Notes: generated by a model from the letters alone, not told the origin. DNA of 64,000 nucleotides from Rutidosis leptorrhynchoides (GCF_046630445.1 NC_092339.1:74903501-74967500), one strand, 5' to 3'; counted from the stretch's first letter, positions 48,126 to 60,479 are shown. Program-made: numbers and translations.

Positions 48126-51100
48126 ATTATTGTTATTGTTATTGTTATTGTTATTAGTTATTAATGTTATTATTAGTAAGTATTACTAATATTGTTATTA
48201 GTATTGTTAAGTTAACTATTATGATTACTAACATACTAAAATTTATTAAATATTAGTAATATCGTTATAATTACAATTGTTAGTATTATTATTATCATTG
48301 TTGTAAGTATTATTATATTACCACTATTATTATTAAGATAGTTATTATAATTAGTATCATTATTATTATCATTATTATTATAATCTCTAATATTGTATTA
48401 ATATCAAATTATAATTATTACTGTTATTTCTACTATTAATATTATTATTTTTATTAACATAAAGTATTATCATTAATATCATCATCATTTTTATTAATAT
48501 GATTATCACTACCATTATATTGAAATTATCTTTTTATCAAAAATTAACATTTTAATAAAATTATTATAATTATTAAAATTTCATTCAGATTAGTATTATT
48601 GTTATGAACAATATTACATATAACAAACTATATATTTTTTTTATATAATACTAAAACATAAATAAAAATATATAGATATATTAGTATAACTAAATGAATA
48701 AATATTAAATTATTTTCAATGTTTATATATACAAAATAGATATGTAACATATAATTTAAGTTATAATACATATAAACAAAGTATATGTATAAAATAAAAA
48801 TTAATATTAAAATCATATAACTACAAACACATAAATGTTATATAATTAATAAATGAGATTATGAGTTTTCTATTATAAGTTTTAATAGATATACAATTGA
48901 TATAGGTTCGTGAATCCGAGGCCAACCCTGCAGTGTTCAATATAGTCATATGTATTTTTACTACAAAATACATTTGGTGAGTTTCATTTGCCTTTTTACC
49001 CTTTATATTTTTGGGCTGAGAATACATGCGCAACTTTTATAACTGTTTTACGAAATAGACACAAGTAATCGAAATTACGTTCTATGGTTGAATGATCGAA
49101 ACTGAATATGCCCCCTTTTAGTCTGGTAATCTAAGAATTAGGGAACAGACACCCTAATTGATGCGAACTCTAAAGATAGATCTATCGGGCCCAACAAGCC
49201 CCCATCCAAAGTACCGGATGCTTTAGCACTTCGAAATTTATATCATGTCCGAAGGAGGATCCCGGAATGATGGGGATATTCTTATATGCATATTGTGAAT
49301 GTCGGTTACCAGGTGTTCAATCCATATGAATGATATTTTTGTCTCTATGCATGGGACGTATGTTTTATGAGAAATGGAAATATGAAATCTTGTGGTCTAT
49401 TAAAATTATGAAATGATTATTTATGATAAACTAATGAACTCACCAACCTTTTAGTTGACACTTTTAAAGCATGTTTATTCTCAGGTATGAAAGAAATCTT
49501 CCGCTGTGCATTAGCTCATATTAGAGACATTACTTGGAGTCATTCATGGCATATTTCAAAAGACGTTGCATTCGAGTCGTTGAGTTCATCAAGATTATTA
49601 TTAAGTCAATTATAGTTAGATGTATTATGAAATGGTATGCATGCCGTCAACTTTCGATGTAATGAAAGATTGTCTTTTCAAAAACGAATGCAATGTTTGT
49701 AAATGTATCATATAGAGGTCAAGTACCTCGCGATGTAATCAACTGTTGTGAATCGTTTATAATCGATATGGACTTCGTCCGGATGGATTAGGATGGGTCT
49801 TCACATTTGATGTTTAACTACTTGTTTACACTAGCAAAATGCCATGAATCCTTGCTGAATCACATAATCTTGCATAAATTGAAATCTAGGGTTCTTAATT
49901 TGGGGATTTTGACTTGTGTTGACTTGTTGTTGTTCTAAGTGGAATTGTTGCAATACGTTACTAATGTTAAACTCATTTATGCCTTAACTTAGTGTTTATT
50001 CGATTTGAAAGATTACATTTGAGAGTTAAAGCATTGTATGCATTAGGCTTTTTGGTGAAATGTTGGCTTGGCTTGACTTTAATGTTTAAATGTATGAAAA
50101 CCATAGATAGCATATTGTTAGACATGATTATTGACGAATGCTTATGGTTTAATATGTTATGGCATTGAAAGTTTTTGGTGAAATTAAACATGTTTGGTAT
50201 GATTATGCTTGTAAAAGTGTCTCTAATCATATGACATACTAGTACATGTTTGTTGAAGATGGAATGAGTCCGTACCATGATAGGATTATGTTTCGCACGT
50301 AGTTCGAGAGATTATTAGATATGTATAATATAACATGTTTAAACTTATTCTAAATGGTTTTGGTGTATAAATTGTGGCTAATGTTAGGTTTTGGATTTGG
50401 ATTTCTAACGCTAATCAATTTGGTTTGTTTTTGTTTGGTTTTGTTTTGTCTAATTTGATTGTTTGTAGGATAAAAGGAAGGAACAAGTTTATGGAGGTCC
50501 ATCAACTAGGAAGAGAAAAGGAAAGGAACCCGCTCAACAAACTCAACAAGAAAGTGAAGAGGAGCAAGAGAGTGAAGAAGAGTTCATGGAAGCATGGCAA
50601 TACACCGGTCAAGCTATGCAAATTCCTTATCAACGAACCGAAGATAAATGGATCAATGATATCTTGGAAGATCCTCATTATCGCAAGAAGGCAATGAAAG
50701 TTAAAGAAAAAGCGATCCATCCAGGGAGATATATTGATTGGTCACCATTAGTGGAGGCAAATGAATTAATGAACATTCGAGAAGTTCTTCGAATCCCATA
50801 CGAAGGAAGAATTGTTAGAGCTTGGGAACAATTATTTAGTTTAAAAGAAGATGTTTATCCATTGATCACTATTGAGTTTCTAGCCACCTTGAGGTGTTGT
50901 TTTGGCTCTCCGGGTAATAATTATTTTATGAGGTTCAGATTAGGTGGCCAAGACCGGACAATGACACTCTTACAATTTGTTCGTGCTCTTAGTATTTATG
51001 AGGGAATGCTCGTCAAAATACTCTCAAATTACTTCGCCAATTGTGAATATTATGTTTCCAACTTTGACCATGCAACTGCATGGAGTAACATGAGCAATGC

Positions 51101-51970
51101 AGCCTATAGCACAAGAAAGAATCCATGCACCAAAATAAATGACTACAGAAAGAGGTGCATTCAAAGGTTTATCTCAAGCACCATTAATTTCAGAAAAGAT
51201 AGTAGCGAAAAAGTCACAAATCTGGATATTTGGTATGTGGATTGAATTTGGAACAAAGCTCATGTTCATATTCCTAGAATGATTCTTACTTTCTTGTTGG
51301 GTGAAAAAGGTGAAAAGAAGATTGGCCCAAATCGCGGGGGGCATTTTGTTACCTTAATTGCAAAATTTTACAACGTTAACTTGCGTGCTTTTGAGAAGAG
51401 AGCAATGGTAGCATTTGACACCCAGTTTTATATTGGGGCAAATATCTTGCAAAGGGGTTCAGATAAGTTGTTAAGAAGATATGTGGATAGACAGCCTGCT
51501 GCTCAGCCGGAGGAAGGAGGTGATGTTCCTATAGAAGAACAAGTGCACCATGAAGTTGGTACAGGTGCAAGTGGTTCGGGTCTACCGGGTAACTGGGAAT
51601 CATACATGAACACCCAATTTTTAGAATTACGACTTCATCAAACTCGGGAAACTCAGAGAACAATCAACCATTATGATACAATTTTTCAAGATTTGAGGGG
51701 GCACATTGACGAGGGGAATGATAGGAATTGGTACACTCAAGACGGGCAGCAAACTCAGCTTAACTGGATACATGATCAGACCGTGTCATATGCTGCAGAC
51801 CCCGCTAACTACTCTCCCTCTCCTTGGCCTGCATACGACCCATGGGTTCGAATGGGTGATCCATATCCGCCTCCTTATCCTCCTGCATACCCCCTAACCC
51901 TCCTAATGAAGAAACTGTTATCATCCCTGCTCAAGCGACCTATCAAGGGTACAACCCTTCAGTATTTTAG

Positions 51971-53696
51971 GACGACGACTCGGCAAACCAAAACGAAGGT
52001 GGAGCTGGACCAAGCAGCTCATTTTGGGGATTTTTCTAACCCTTGATTTGTGTTCGAAGGTTTATATTGATGACTTCCGTGGATGATGGTTTGCTTCTTT
52101 GATGATTTGAACAATGTTGGTTATGTTTGAAAACAATTTATTTCATTTGGTTTGTTTAGGATTATGGTAATTTGAATTGTGATGTAATTTGCTTAATTTG
52201 ACTTCCTTAGGTTTTTATAAGTGGGGTGTTTTCGGTACACGGAATACAACCCCATGGTTTTTATGAAATGTTTGCTTGGTTTGGATTGATACAGGTGAGC
52301 ATTGTGCTATATGCTACATATTTATAAAGACTGGCAATAAGTTCAGCACATACTTGATTGATGATTGATTTGTGGTTACAAGAAGTGGATGATGTTCTTA
52401 TGCTGGCATTCAGTTCAGCGCCATCATCCCGTACACTTCGGTTTTAAACCTAGAAAGTAATAACTCTCTTATACACTATTTAACCCTCTTGAATTAAATT
52501 TTTCTGATTTCATGTAACGAGGGCGATACATGAACTCAAGTGTGGGGAGGAAGTTATAAATTCTTTCGGGTTATGATTTTGGTTAAAAAGGCTTAAAATG
52601 GTGAAATTTTTTGAACTTTTATCTTCATAAATTCAAATTTTGTTTAAAATTTGTAGATTTTAAAACTAGGTGTATACACCGAAATTATTATCACAAAACA
52701 AATTAAGAAACAACCAAATGATTGAGTTTATTTTGTTAAAAATCATAAAATTAGTAGTCATATAAAAGAGATAATCATCATGCTATACCACATTCTTAAT
52801 GAAAAGAATCATCAAGTACTTTGTTGTTCTAACAATCTAATCCAATGCTCTTCTATGTAATGATTGTGAAGGAAGTCAAGTCTTTCAATGACACACTTGC
52901 TAACCTATGTTAGAAGATGTAGTCCAGAACAGCTGTAGGTTTATGAAAAGTCTTGAAAAGTCATCCCTATAATCGGCTGGAAATCCACCTCACCTCAGCA
53001 TAAAACAGGGTTTTTGGTGGTCAGACTTATCCTAACCATGAGATGGATCTGTCTCGTACAATGGGGGGCACAGTGCAAATTAGCTTTTAAGACTAATGAA
53101 TCTAATCCCCAGATGGATGATCTCCGTAAAGATCAATCGCATCTATGTTGACCGCGGTCAACATACATATGCCATAACAAATTGAGGTGTGCAAACTCAT
53201 GGTTCACCGATGATATTTGGACATGATATAGTTTCTTCTAAAACTTATGCTATTTTATGAACTATATTATGTAAAACCATTTTTAGGACATCCGGTTTCA
53301 AGTTCCATGATACTTCAATCATGGGGGCGAGTAGCTTGCTAAGCGCCGACTGAGGCTTCGGTTTTCAGTTACCCTCAACCGGACTTTGAGGTTAAAACCG
53401 AAAAACTTGATTAGTGTAAAAACTAACATGAATACTTTTCAAAATATCAAAGGTTTTTCGCAAAGGTCCTAATTTCCTTAAGGATCCAAATTTTCAAGAA
53501 ATGTGGGACTTTAAAACCCACCTTTCGACTTTGGTGTGATTTCAATTCGTGTGTGTACTCCAAAGGTGTGTGTATACTCAAAACGCGTGCGTGTGTTACA
53601 TTGTGAAATAAATAAAAAGTGTGAGTGTGATTCCCATTTTTGTGTTCTCAATTAAATGCGTGTGTTCACTATAGTAAATTTCGATTTCTTGTACGT
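51971..53696 (+). other. Element A 3' noncoding region with conserved block
   Basis: No gene. About 52880-53400 matches element D's 19690-20205 in reverse complement. It includes the perfect 20-bp palindrome ATGTTGACCGCGGTCAACAT at 53145-53164, and GATCTCCGTAAAGATC nearby. Strong conservation in a stretch with no ORF suggests an RNA or DNA function. Confidence 0.7.
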
Positions 53697-53734
53697 CTTG
53701 CTTGAGGACAAGCAAGGTTTAAGTGTGGGGATTT
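53697..53734 (+). other. Element A hairpin and polypurine tract
   Basis: A perfect hairpin CTTGCTTG-AGGA-CAAGCAAG (53697-53716) is followed by TTTAAGTGTGGGGATTTT, ending exactly at the right LTR. Confidence 0.8.
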
Positions 53735-55455
53735 TGATAACGCCAAAATCATACATGTTTATTGTCTGTATTCCGATCCAATTTAATATCAATTTGTATG
53801 TAATTGTTGTACGTATGTATTATAATTCATGTATATTTGTAAAAGTCCATTGTGATTGAATAAATGAAGACCAACAGCGAAAACGATGTTTAAAATGAAG
53901 TCCGATAACGAAAACAGCCCAGAAATACACTTCCAGACTCAGATAAGGCGCATCCCAAAAGGGATGAGGCGCATCTGTATGCGTGTTTTTGCCGAAGGTT
54001 TCAGATACGACGTTTTAAAGCCATGAGACGCATTTAGAAGACCAGATGCGGCGCATCTGGTGTGAGATGCGGCGCATCCCTTGCCTGCCGACAGTTCATG
54101 AGTGATAAATGAGCTGGATTAAACAAACTTTAAAGGGATGCGTCGCATCCTAAGGAAATGCGGCGCATCTCGTGTTTTTCTGGCCAGTTTACCTAACTTT
54201 TGAGCCTATTTAAGAGAGGCTTTGGTTACATACTTGAGACACCTTCACTATTACATTCTCCCTCAGTTTCAATACGTTTTTCAAGGCTCAAGGAAGGCTA
54301 CAAGTCAATCTCCATTCTTTCAACATCAAGATTAAGCTAGGATTATTCATCGCAATCGGTATTATCGTTCTATATCTTTTAAACATGAATTCAACTTGTA
54401 TTAACTGTTCCATTAGTTCTATTATGATTATGTTTGGCTAAAAGTCTTGTGTGTTTGCTTCAATGTAAGATTTATGACTTGGGATTATTTTATACTTTGA
54501 TGTTATGCTAGTTATATATATGTTTGATTGATTAAATCATCTAGTCCAACTACAAGAACCATAGTTATGATTGTTTAGTTCATCACTTCAATTACATAAA
54601 TTGTGAACCAATTAATGTGAGTTAACTCGGTGAACAATTTATGCTTGAATACAACTAGTAATCTAGACGGTAAGATACATAAGCTTAAGTGATTTCTTTA
54701 TGTGTTTAATCCGATAATTGAAGGAGTTCCAAAACAACATAGTCATGAAATTACCTCAAGTAACTGTTGTAGTTTAGGTTTTACGTGAGTTTAATCGGGT
54801 TGGGTCTAATTAGTTAAATCAATCTAAATCACCTTGTTCTTTAGAGAAATCCATTGTTGTAATCATATTTATATCCTAGTTCAATTATACGAGTTGTGAC
54901 TTGATTTATGTGAGTTTATCAAAGGCTATAACTCGTACTTCAGCACCTAGTGATCTAGTCATCCATATGTGAGTATAGGATGATAATTGGATGATATTTA
55001 GGTTTTACAATCATGCAGTTTACTTAGAGTGCTCTTAGTAAACTAGGTTTTATGTGAATTTAACCAAGAAAGAATCCTGTTGATTAAACATAGTTCTTAA
55101 GTTTATAGATATTGTGGAATTGATATAAACTGCTCTATTGTAACTATTACATAACGGTTTTAATTATAAAAGAACAATCTCTGTCATTTATCAAGCATAG
55201 AAGTAAACACCACATTCTCATTCTTGTTATTCATTATATTTATTTACTGTTTCGTTAAATAAAAATACAACTTCAAACACAAATCCCCCTTTAGAATAAT
55301 TAATCGTTAAAAAGTCCTTAAAACAAACTTCTCCCTTTGGTTCGAACTGGTCAATTTACTTGCTAGTTACTGCATGATCGGGTTTAGTTGCCTGTATTAT
55401 GTGTTAATTATTGAGCATATTGTCTACATTTTAAAGGTTACGTCTTGACACATCA
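53735..55455 (+). repeat. Element A, 3' LTR
   Basis: 1,721 bp, TGATAACGCC...GACACATCA, with palindromes at about 53946-54180. TAGTT follows at 55456-55460. Confidence 0.94.
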
Positions 55456-55621
55456 TAGTTTTTTCAAGGTAAACAACCACTAAAATAGCATTCAAATATA
55501 GTTAGTACGGTAAAAAAGAAAATTCGAGACCCCATTGAATTCTGATCCTGAATTCGCCACTGGCTCTAGAATAAAAATCAGCACAACATGGACTAAGAGC
55601 CATTTATTCCACAAACTACAT

Positions 55622-55720
55622 TTTTTAAAACGGCAAAAACACTCACACCCTACAACTAATAGTCCACCCGGGATTCAAGCTCACGGGTCGATGAGCTAGG
55701 CCAAAGGCCGTTTGGTGAAT
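55622..55720 (-). mobile_element. tRNA-derived SINE, copy 1
   Basis: On the minus strand the block begins near GGCCTTTGGCCTAGCTC (A-box-like), has a B-box-like GCTTGAATCCC, and ends TGCCGTTTTAAAAAA. Imperfect direct repeats flank it (CACAAACTACAT before, CACAAACTATAT after, on +). A paralogous copy with the same flanks is at 60199-60302. The rest of the stretch 55461-55959 holds no gene. Confidence 0.65.
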
Positions 55721-55959
55721 CACAAACTATATTGATGTATCACTTTCTTTAATTTTAAGCAAACGCATTTTACAAATCTAATCTAGCTTCAGGCAAATTC
55801 TTGCAAATATCATATCATATCATTTGATAGTTAATGATGGAAAATACGTAACAAGAACACACATAGTGACATGAAACCACATAAACATAAACATCTTATT
55901 CAATCGTAAACTTGACGTTTCAAAAAAGTGAATGCAGAAAACAAATTTAATAATGCAAG

Positions 55960-57321
55960 TTAATTACTTGCCAAAGCACTTGTGAATTCTTCATCACATT
56001 CAATCTTCATCATATATTCTGGCAAAAGGCAGATTTCTATACCCATACTCCCACCCCCATTTCGACCCGGAAACATTGTAATTTTCCCATCAGCCTTATT
56101 ACCACATCCACTTCTCGTTGCAACTGCTTTCCCCAACCCGAATTCACACCCATACATATCAAACCTCGGTGAACTCACAATGCTTATAGCATTTGGTTCA
56201 AATAACTCACTCATTTTTAATATTGTTGGCGCTTTAGACCACGCCTGGGCCCAGTTTTTCACTGCCATATCGTCGTGCTTCCTCACCACTTCATTTAAAA
56301 TCAAAGCGGCCCAACCAAGCCCATGAGCCATTAACTCCTCAACACTTGCTGTTCCTCTTACTAATTGAACTGGATTTCCAAAATAGTTATCAGATAAAGG
56401 TGGGTCCAACCTACGTCGATTATTAATAGCAAGTTTGCATACAGTGTCCGCGTTGTGTAGAGGGCGTCGTACACGGGTTATGCACCTCCACAACAGCGCG
56501 GACACTGCTTGCAGACTTGAAATTTTTCGTGTCTTATATTCGGCGTTCGCTTTTTCTTTGAGTTTGGAGATTGAAGTCGCCGAGAAATCAAAGAATCTCT
56601 CTTCCAATAAATGCGGGAAACGGAATCTTTCGATGAATTCATCGGGATGTATATACGGAAGATTTATAATGGGATCACATCCTTCAACGACCAATCGTTT
56701 GAAAACCGGGGGACGCGATATGGAACCACCATTTTGATCATTAGATCTAAATATTTCACTCCAAGTAAGCATGAAATTCCATAAAGATGTTCCGTCTGCA
56801 ACGATATGGTTAACCGATGCACCAATGAAGATTCCGTCAGTAAGCTCAGTCACCTGAACAGAAAACAACGGCACCGTATGACCATCGTGGTTTATATTGT
56901 TATTGAGATCAAAGAACGAATGAACAAGTAAAGGTATGGCAAAAGGGCTAACCACATCGGATATATTAGCGTCCGTTTTGGCATATACAAACTTGACCCC
57001 GGGGCTGTTTCCGGGGTCGATATAGATAACATAAGATGGTGGGTTTTGTTGTTTTTGAGTGGCTAAACGGGCTGTGAGTGGGTAGAAATGGGTGAGGGTC
57101 GCGGAGAGTGTGTGACAAAGTTTGTTTAAGAAATCGGTTATCGAGAAAGGTTGATGTTTTTCGGATGGTTTAGCGAAAAGGAGACCTTTTTGGCTGTAAT
57201 TGGCGGTAAGAAAAACGAGCTCAAACGGTGTGAAATGGATAGGTTGTTTTGCATCTGATGAGAGTTGGTGTAATGGTTTCACTAAGCTTTCTGATATAAG
57301 TTGTACCTTTGGTGAAGTCAT
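55960..57321 (-). CDS. BAHD acyltransferase (At3g50280/EPS1-like clade)
   Basis: An intronless 453-codon gene, a normal BAHD length. BAHD enzymes transfer an acyl group from acyl-CoA to alcohols or amines in the cytosol; some members of this clade have other chemistry, so the substrate is not predicted. The catalytic HXXXD reads HIVAD (H172-D176). The C-terminal DFGWG motif reads EFGLG (393-397), with D-to-E and W-to-L changes. NYFGNPVQ and FPGRNGGGSMGIEICL are typical of the clade. The chosen start is ATG at 57321: an upstream in-frame ATG at 57420 lies ahead of a TATA-like box (57383-57392). A truncated paralogue lies at 59376. The stop codon is about 500 bp from the end of element A. Confidence 0.88.
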   Translation of the reverse strand: MTSPKVQLISESLVKPLHQLSSDAKQPIHFTPFELVFLTANYSQKGLLFAKPSEKHQPFSITDFLNKLCHTLSATLTHFYPLTARLATQKQQNPPSYVIYIDPGNSPGVKFVYAKTDANISDVVSPFAIPLLVHSFFDLNNNINHDGHTVPLFSVQVTELTDGIFIGASVNHIVADGTSLWNFMLTWSEIFRSNDQNGGSISRPPVFKRLVVEGCDPIINLPYIHPDEFIERFRFPHLLEERFFDFSATSISKLKEKANAEYKTRKISSLQAVSALLWRCITRVRRPLHNADTVCKLAINNRRRLDPPLSDNYFGNPVQLVRGTASVEELMAHGLGWAALILNEVVRKHDDMAVKNWAQAWSKAPTILKMSELFEPNAISIVSSPRFDMYGCEFGLGKAVATRSGCGNKADGKITMFPGRNGGGSMGIEICLLPEYMMKIECDEEFTSALASN

Positions 57322-57382
57322 TGGATAAGGTCTAGTTGCTAGAATGGTTGAACATGTACCACTTGTGGCTGATAATATTATG

Positions 57383-57392
57383 ATATATATAA
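57383..57392 (-). promoter_or_regulatory. TATA-like box of the BAHD gene
   Basis: On the minus strand TTATATATATCA lies about 60 bp before the chosen ATG, a plausible core promoter that supports the shorter N-terminus. Confidence 0.45.
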
Positions 57393-57555
57393 TTGAACAT
57401 CGAGAGTACACTGATATCATATAGGTGTGGTTACAAGACCCCTAAAAGCTATGTGATTTTTTTCATTTCCTCTAGCTTCTCATTAGTGGTTTTTTTAATG
57501 TTATTGTTTACCGTCGTTAAAAAACATAGAAAGTTAATTTAGTGATATTTCTTAA

Positions 57556-57889
57556 AACCATTTGTAATAGAGGGGTGTGGTTTTTTATTTTTTGGATTTA
57601 TGTAGTGTGGGTTTTTAGTGTGGATTAATGGTGGTGCGAGTTTTTGATGTGGGTGAGCATTATTGCGATGATGTGTTAAAATATAATTTGTAAAGTAAAA
57701 AAAGATATTAAAATAATATTTTAAGAATAATATAAAACTAATAAATAAAAAAGCCACATGTTCTCCCATGGGTATACAACCAACGCCTTGCAAAAATTCG
57801 GAAGCCACGCCCAACTAGGGATGAAATTGGTGTTGCTTTTGTGCCACCTAGATTGACATGGCGTGGGTATGTATGCATTACAAATGGTT
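57556..57889. mobile_element. MITE, probably Tourist-type
   Basis: 334 bp with terminal inverted repeats AACCATTTGTAAT / ATTACAAATGGTT, flanked by TAA on both sides (57553-57555 and 57890-57892). It is AT-rich and noncoding. The TWA duplication fits PIF/Harbinger-derived MITEs. It lies about 230 bp upstream of the BAHD start. Confidence 0.65.
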
Positions 57890-57892
57890 TAA

Positions 57893-58821
57893 TAACTACA
57901 GAAGAAAAACTATCATTACTTGAAGTGAAATCTCCTAAAATAGTATTGTGGACACACCTATGAGGTTAAGACACCTATGATATCATTGTACTCTCGAGGT
58001 TATGACGGTTAATTTTATCTTTGTAACAGATTCATGATTTAGTGTATATGAGTTTTGTTTCATTACAGGATTCTAGTCAATCTTTGCAAGCAGGAGAGTG
58101 AAGATAAGTGTGAGGTGAGGGAGAAGAAAATAAAAAATATCCGTCCCCTATTTATATTTTTTGTCACCGACAAAACTTAAACGGAAAAGTGAAAAAGTGA
58201 GATGTACTTTTTATTAATTTTTCAGTTTTACATCTTTTTCCTTTTTATCTACTTTTTTGTTTTACATGCATAACCCAAAGATATGAACTTTATCTTATTC
58301 GTCTTATAATTTAATAAAAGTAAACGATTAATTTAGGACGAACTAAAAAGGAATAACGGGTGATAAATATGGAACAGAGTGAGTGAGTTAAAGGAAAAAT
58401 TGATGATTTTAGTCACCTGCTAATTATACAGAGGAAATGTAGATATGTTGTTATTGAGAAATTTCATGTTAAAATTTTGATTTGGTTTTAAGGGTTTGAT
58501 GGTTGGTTTGGAACAAGGAGGTCATTAAAACAACATGGTGGGTGTAGGTGATGGGAAAAGGAAGACGGATGAGAAGATGACGAAATTACCCTCATATGCA
58601 CGGCATGTCGGAATTTAACGAACTTTTATAGCGGTCATCAGCGTCGAGGACCAATCGAAAACTATTGCAACTACGCTGACCATACAAGTCAAACAAAAAA
58701 GTTTAGGGACATCCGCGCAATTTGAAACAAACCACCCGATCAACAACGTAATGTTGTCTACATTAAATAACCATTGAATCAATTAATATCTCTCTTATGT
58801 TAGAGCTATAAAGTTCAGATT
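57893..58821. other. Intergenic region, no gene seen
   Basis: Ordinary AT-rich intergenic DNA. A weak inverted pair around GTGAGATGTACTTTTT and CAGTTTTACATCTTTTT lies at about 58195-58240. No frame, RNA or complete repeat could be supported. Confidence 0.5.
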
Positions 58822-58824
58822 TAA

Positions 58825-59376
58825 GAGCATCAGGTGTCGTCAAACAATTTTCAACGTTTTCAAAATGGACACCATAAACGTCGTATTGGCGACCCGCCTG
58901 CCAAGTTTTCTATAATACCCGCAGGTAGCCATTTAGCCGCCAACGGTTTAATTTTTCTGCCCGTACCCGTGACTCGCGGGTATCCGCGACCCGCGGGTTT
59001 ACAAATTGTGCACTTTAACTAATTTTTAATCACGTATACCCATTACCCGTGGGTAAACTCGCGAATAATTATGAAAATACACTAAAAAAATATTGAATTG
59101 ATTATACAATTATGTATATGTATGCGAGTAAACGAGTATACCCGCGGATAGCTCAAACGTGCATTAATGGCCAGTTTAGTGTCAAAAAATGGACACTATG
59201 AATCAAAGTCCATTTTTTTCTTACTTAATCCATTTTGTTATTGGCCCACGTCATATCTCTCACCAAAACTTTGAAAAATGGACGCCCTCGAGCCACACCT
59301 CCACTTTATCAATTTCAAAGTATTTTCTAGACATTGAAATTGACACCAAAATATACCGTCACGACACCTTGTGCTC
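58825..59376. mobile_element. MITE interrupting the BAHD pseudogene
   Basis: 552 bp with terminal inverted repeats GAGCATCAGGTGTCGTCA / TGACACAAGGTGTCGTG-type (left GAGCATCAGGTGTCGT at 58825, right ACGACACCTTGTGCTC ending 59376) and TAA duplicated at 58822-58824 and 59377-59379. It has an inner inverted or near-direct AAAATGGACAC word near each end and a GC-rich CCGCGACCCGCGGGT part near 58985. It is a Tourist-type element. Confidence 0.7.
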
Positions 59377-59828
59377 TAAAACACCATGTCCAAAATTTCT
59401 AGGGGTTGTGGTGGGTTGGAGAAGAAACCGGCAGTGAATCTCAAGAATTTCAGGAAAAGTGATCGGAAGTCAAACGAGCAACGATTTGACCCCGGAGCTG
59501 CTTTCGGATCAATGTGGATAACATTGGAAGGTGGGATATGTTGTTTTTGAGTAGCTAAACGGGCTGCAAGTGGGTGGAAATGGGTCAGGATCGCGGACAG
59601 GGTGTGCTGAAGTTTGTCTAAGAAAGCGGTTATCGAGAAAGGTTGATTTTCGGATGGTTTAGCGAAAAGGATACCTCTTTGGTTGTAGTTGGCGGTAAGA
59701 AAAACGAGCTCAAAGGGTGTGAAATGGATAGGTTGTTTTGCATATGATGAGAGTTGGCGTAATGGTTTCAGTAAGCATTTTGATATAAAGCGTAACGTTG
59801 GTAAAGTCACATGCTTGGCACATGCCAA
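59376..59828 (-). pseudogene. Truncated BAHD acyltransferase paralogue
   Basis: About 100 codons match the N-terminus of the gene at 55960-57321 (KQPIHFTPFELVFLTANY is identical; also PLAARLATQKQ). The start codon of the intact gene corresponds to GTG here; the open frame borrows an upstream ATG at 59828. After IDPKAAPG a one-base loss shifts the frame. The TAG stop is made at the junction with the MITE, from its target duplication and first base. HXXXD and DFGWG regions are absent. It is a tandem duplicate, dead. Confidence 0.88.
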
Positions 59829-60198
59829 GACCTAACAGAGATATTTCATGGACCTGGCGAATTTGGACTATCCGTATAAAACATGCATACTTCTGAACTA
59901 TGCAGGTGAAAAATCATGTTTGAACTATCCGTGTGTTTTTGAGCAAACCACAAGGACTATCCGTGTAATTTTGTCTTTAATCAATTGACTTTGAGAAATC
60001 TCTTTTATTTTTCGTATCCGCACTATATAATGTTTAATTCGTTTGCTTGAACAATAAACCTGTACGATAAGCCTAGTCTATCAAGAATGTATCAAGATAG
60101 TTGAAGATTAATAGAATAGTTATTCGGAAACCTATGACGTTAAATCCAAATTCTCTAGCGTTGATATGGTTGCATATCAATGGAACCGCAAACTACCT
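59829..60198. repeat. Intergenic, short repeats around ACTATCCGTGTAA
   Basis: Three imperfect copies of G(G/A)ACTATCCGTRTAA occur at about 59870, 59923 and 59953. No gene was seen in the rest. Confidence 0.5.
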
Positions 60199-60302
60199 AT
60201 TTTTAAAACGGCAATCACACACAACCATACCAAAAATAGTTCACCACGAGACTCGAACTTACATTTATGAGTTGCATCGATACCGCTAGGCCAAAAGGCC
60301 TC
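60199..60302 (-). mobile_element. tRNA-derived SINE, copy 2
   Basis: On the minus strand GGCCTTTTGGCCTAGCGGTA (A box region), then AGTTCGAGTCTC (B box), ending TGCCGTTTTAAAAA. Flanks CGCAAACTACCT and CACAAACTACAT match those of copy 1, so both descend from one insertion before a local duplication. The 3' flank (TTTTAAGCAAACACATT, CATCTAATCTAGCTTCA at 60950-60993) is shared too. Confidence 0.7.
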
Positions 60303-60398
60303 CACAAACTACATTGATGTATTATGTAACATCCCACCTTACCGCGACCACAATATTGTCCGCTTTGCCCGTAGGTGCACGGCTTTTTCTTGGTGATC

Positions 60399-60479
60399 AC
60401 ACGAGGATTTCCCAGGAGGTCACCCATCCTAGTACTACTCTCGCTCGAGCACGCTTAATTGCAGAGTTCTCATGGGATC
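60399..60479 (-). rRNA. 5S rRNA-like segment, left Cassandra LTR
   Basis: On the minus strand about 81 bp match the last two thirds of plant 5S rRNA: GATCCCATGAGAACTCTGCA, AATTAAGCGTGCTCGAGC (A box), GAGTAGTACTAGG and GATGGGTGACCTCCTGGGAA (C box). The 5' third is missing, so it is part of a transposon and not a genuine rRNA gene. Confidence 0.85.

Noticed and set aside
57539-57814. 91-codon minus-strand ORF near the BAHD promoter
   Set aside because: Lies within the MITE bounded by inverted repeats at 57556 and 57889.
60399-60479. Genuine 5S rRNA gene
   Set aside because: Lacks the first third of 5S rRNA and lies in the LTRs of a TRIM with target duplications.
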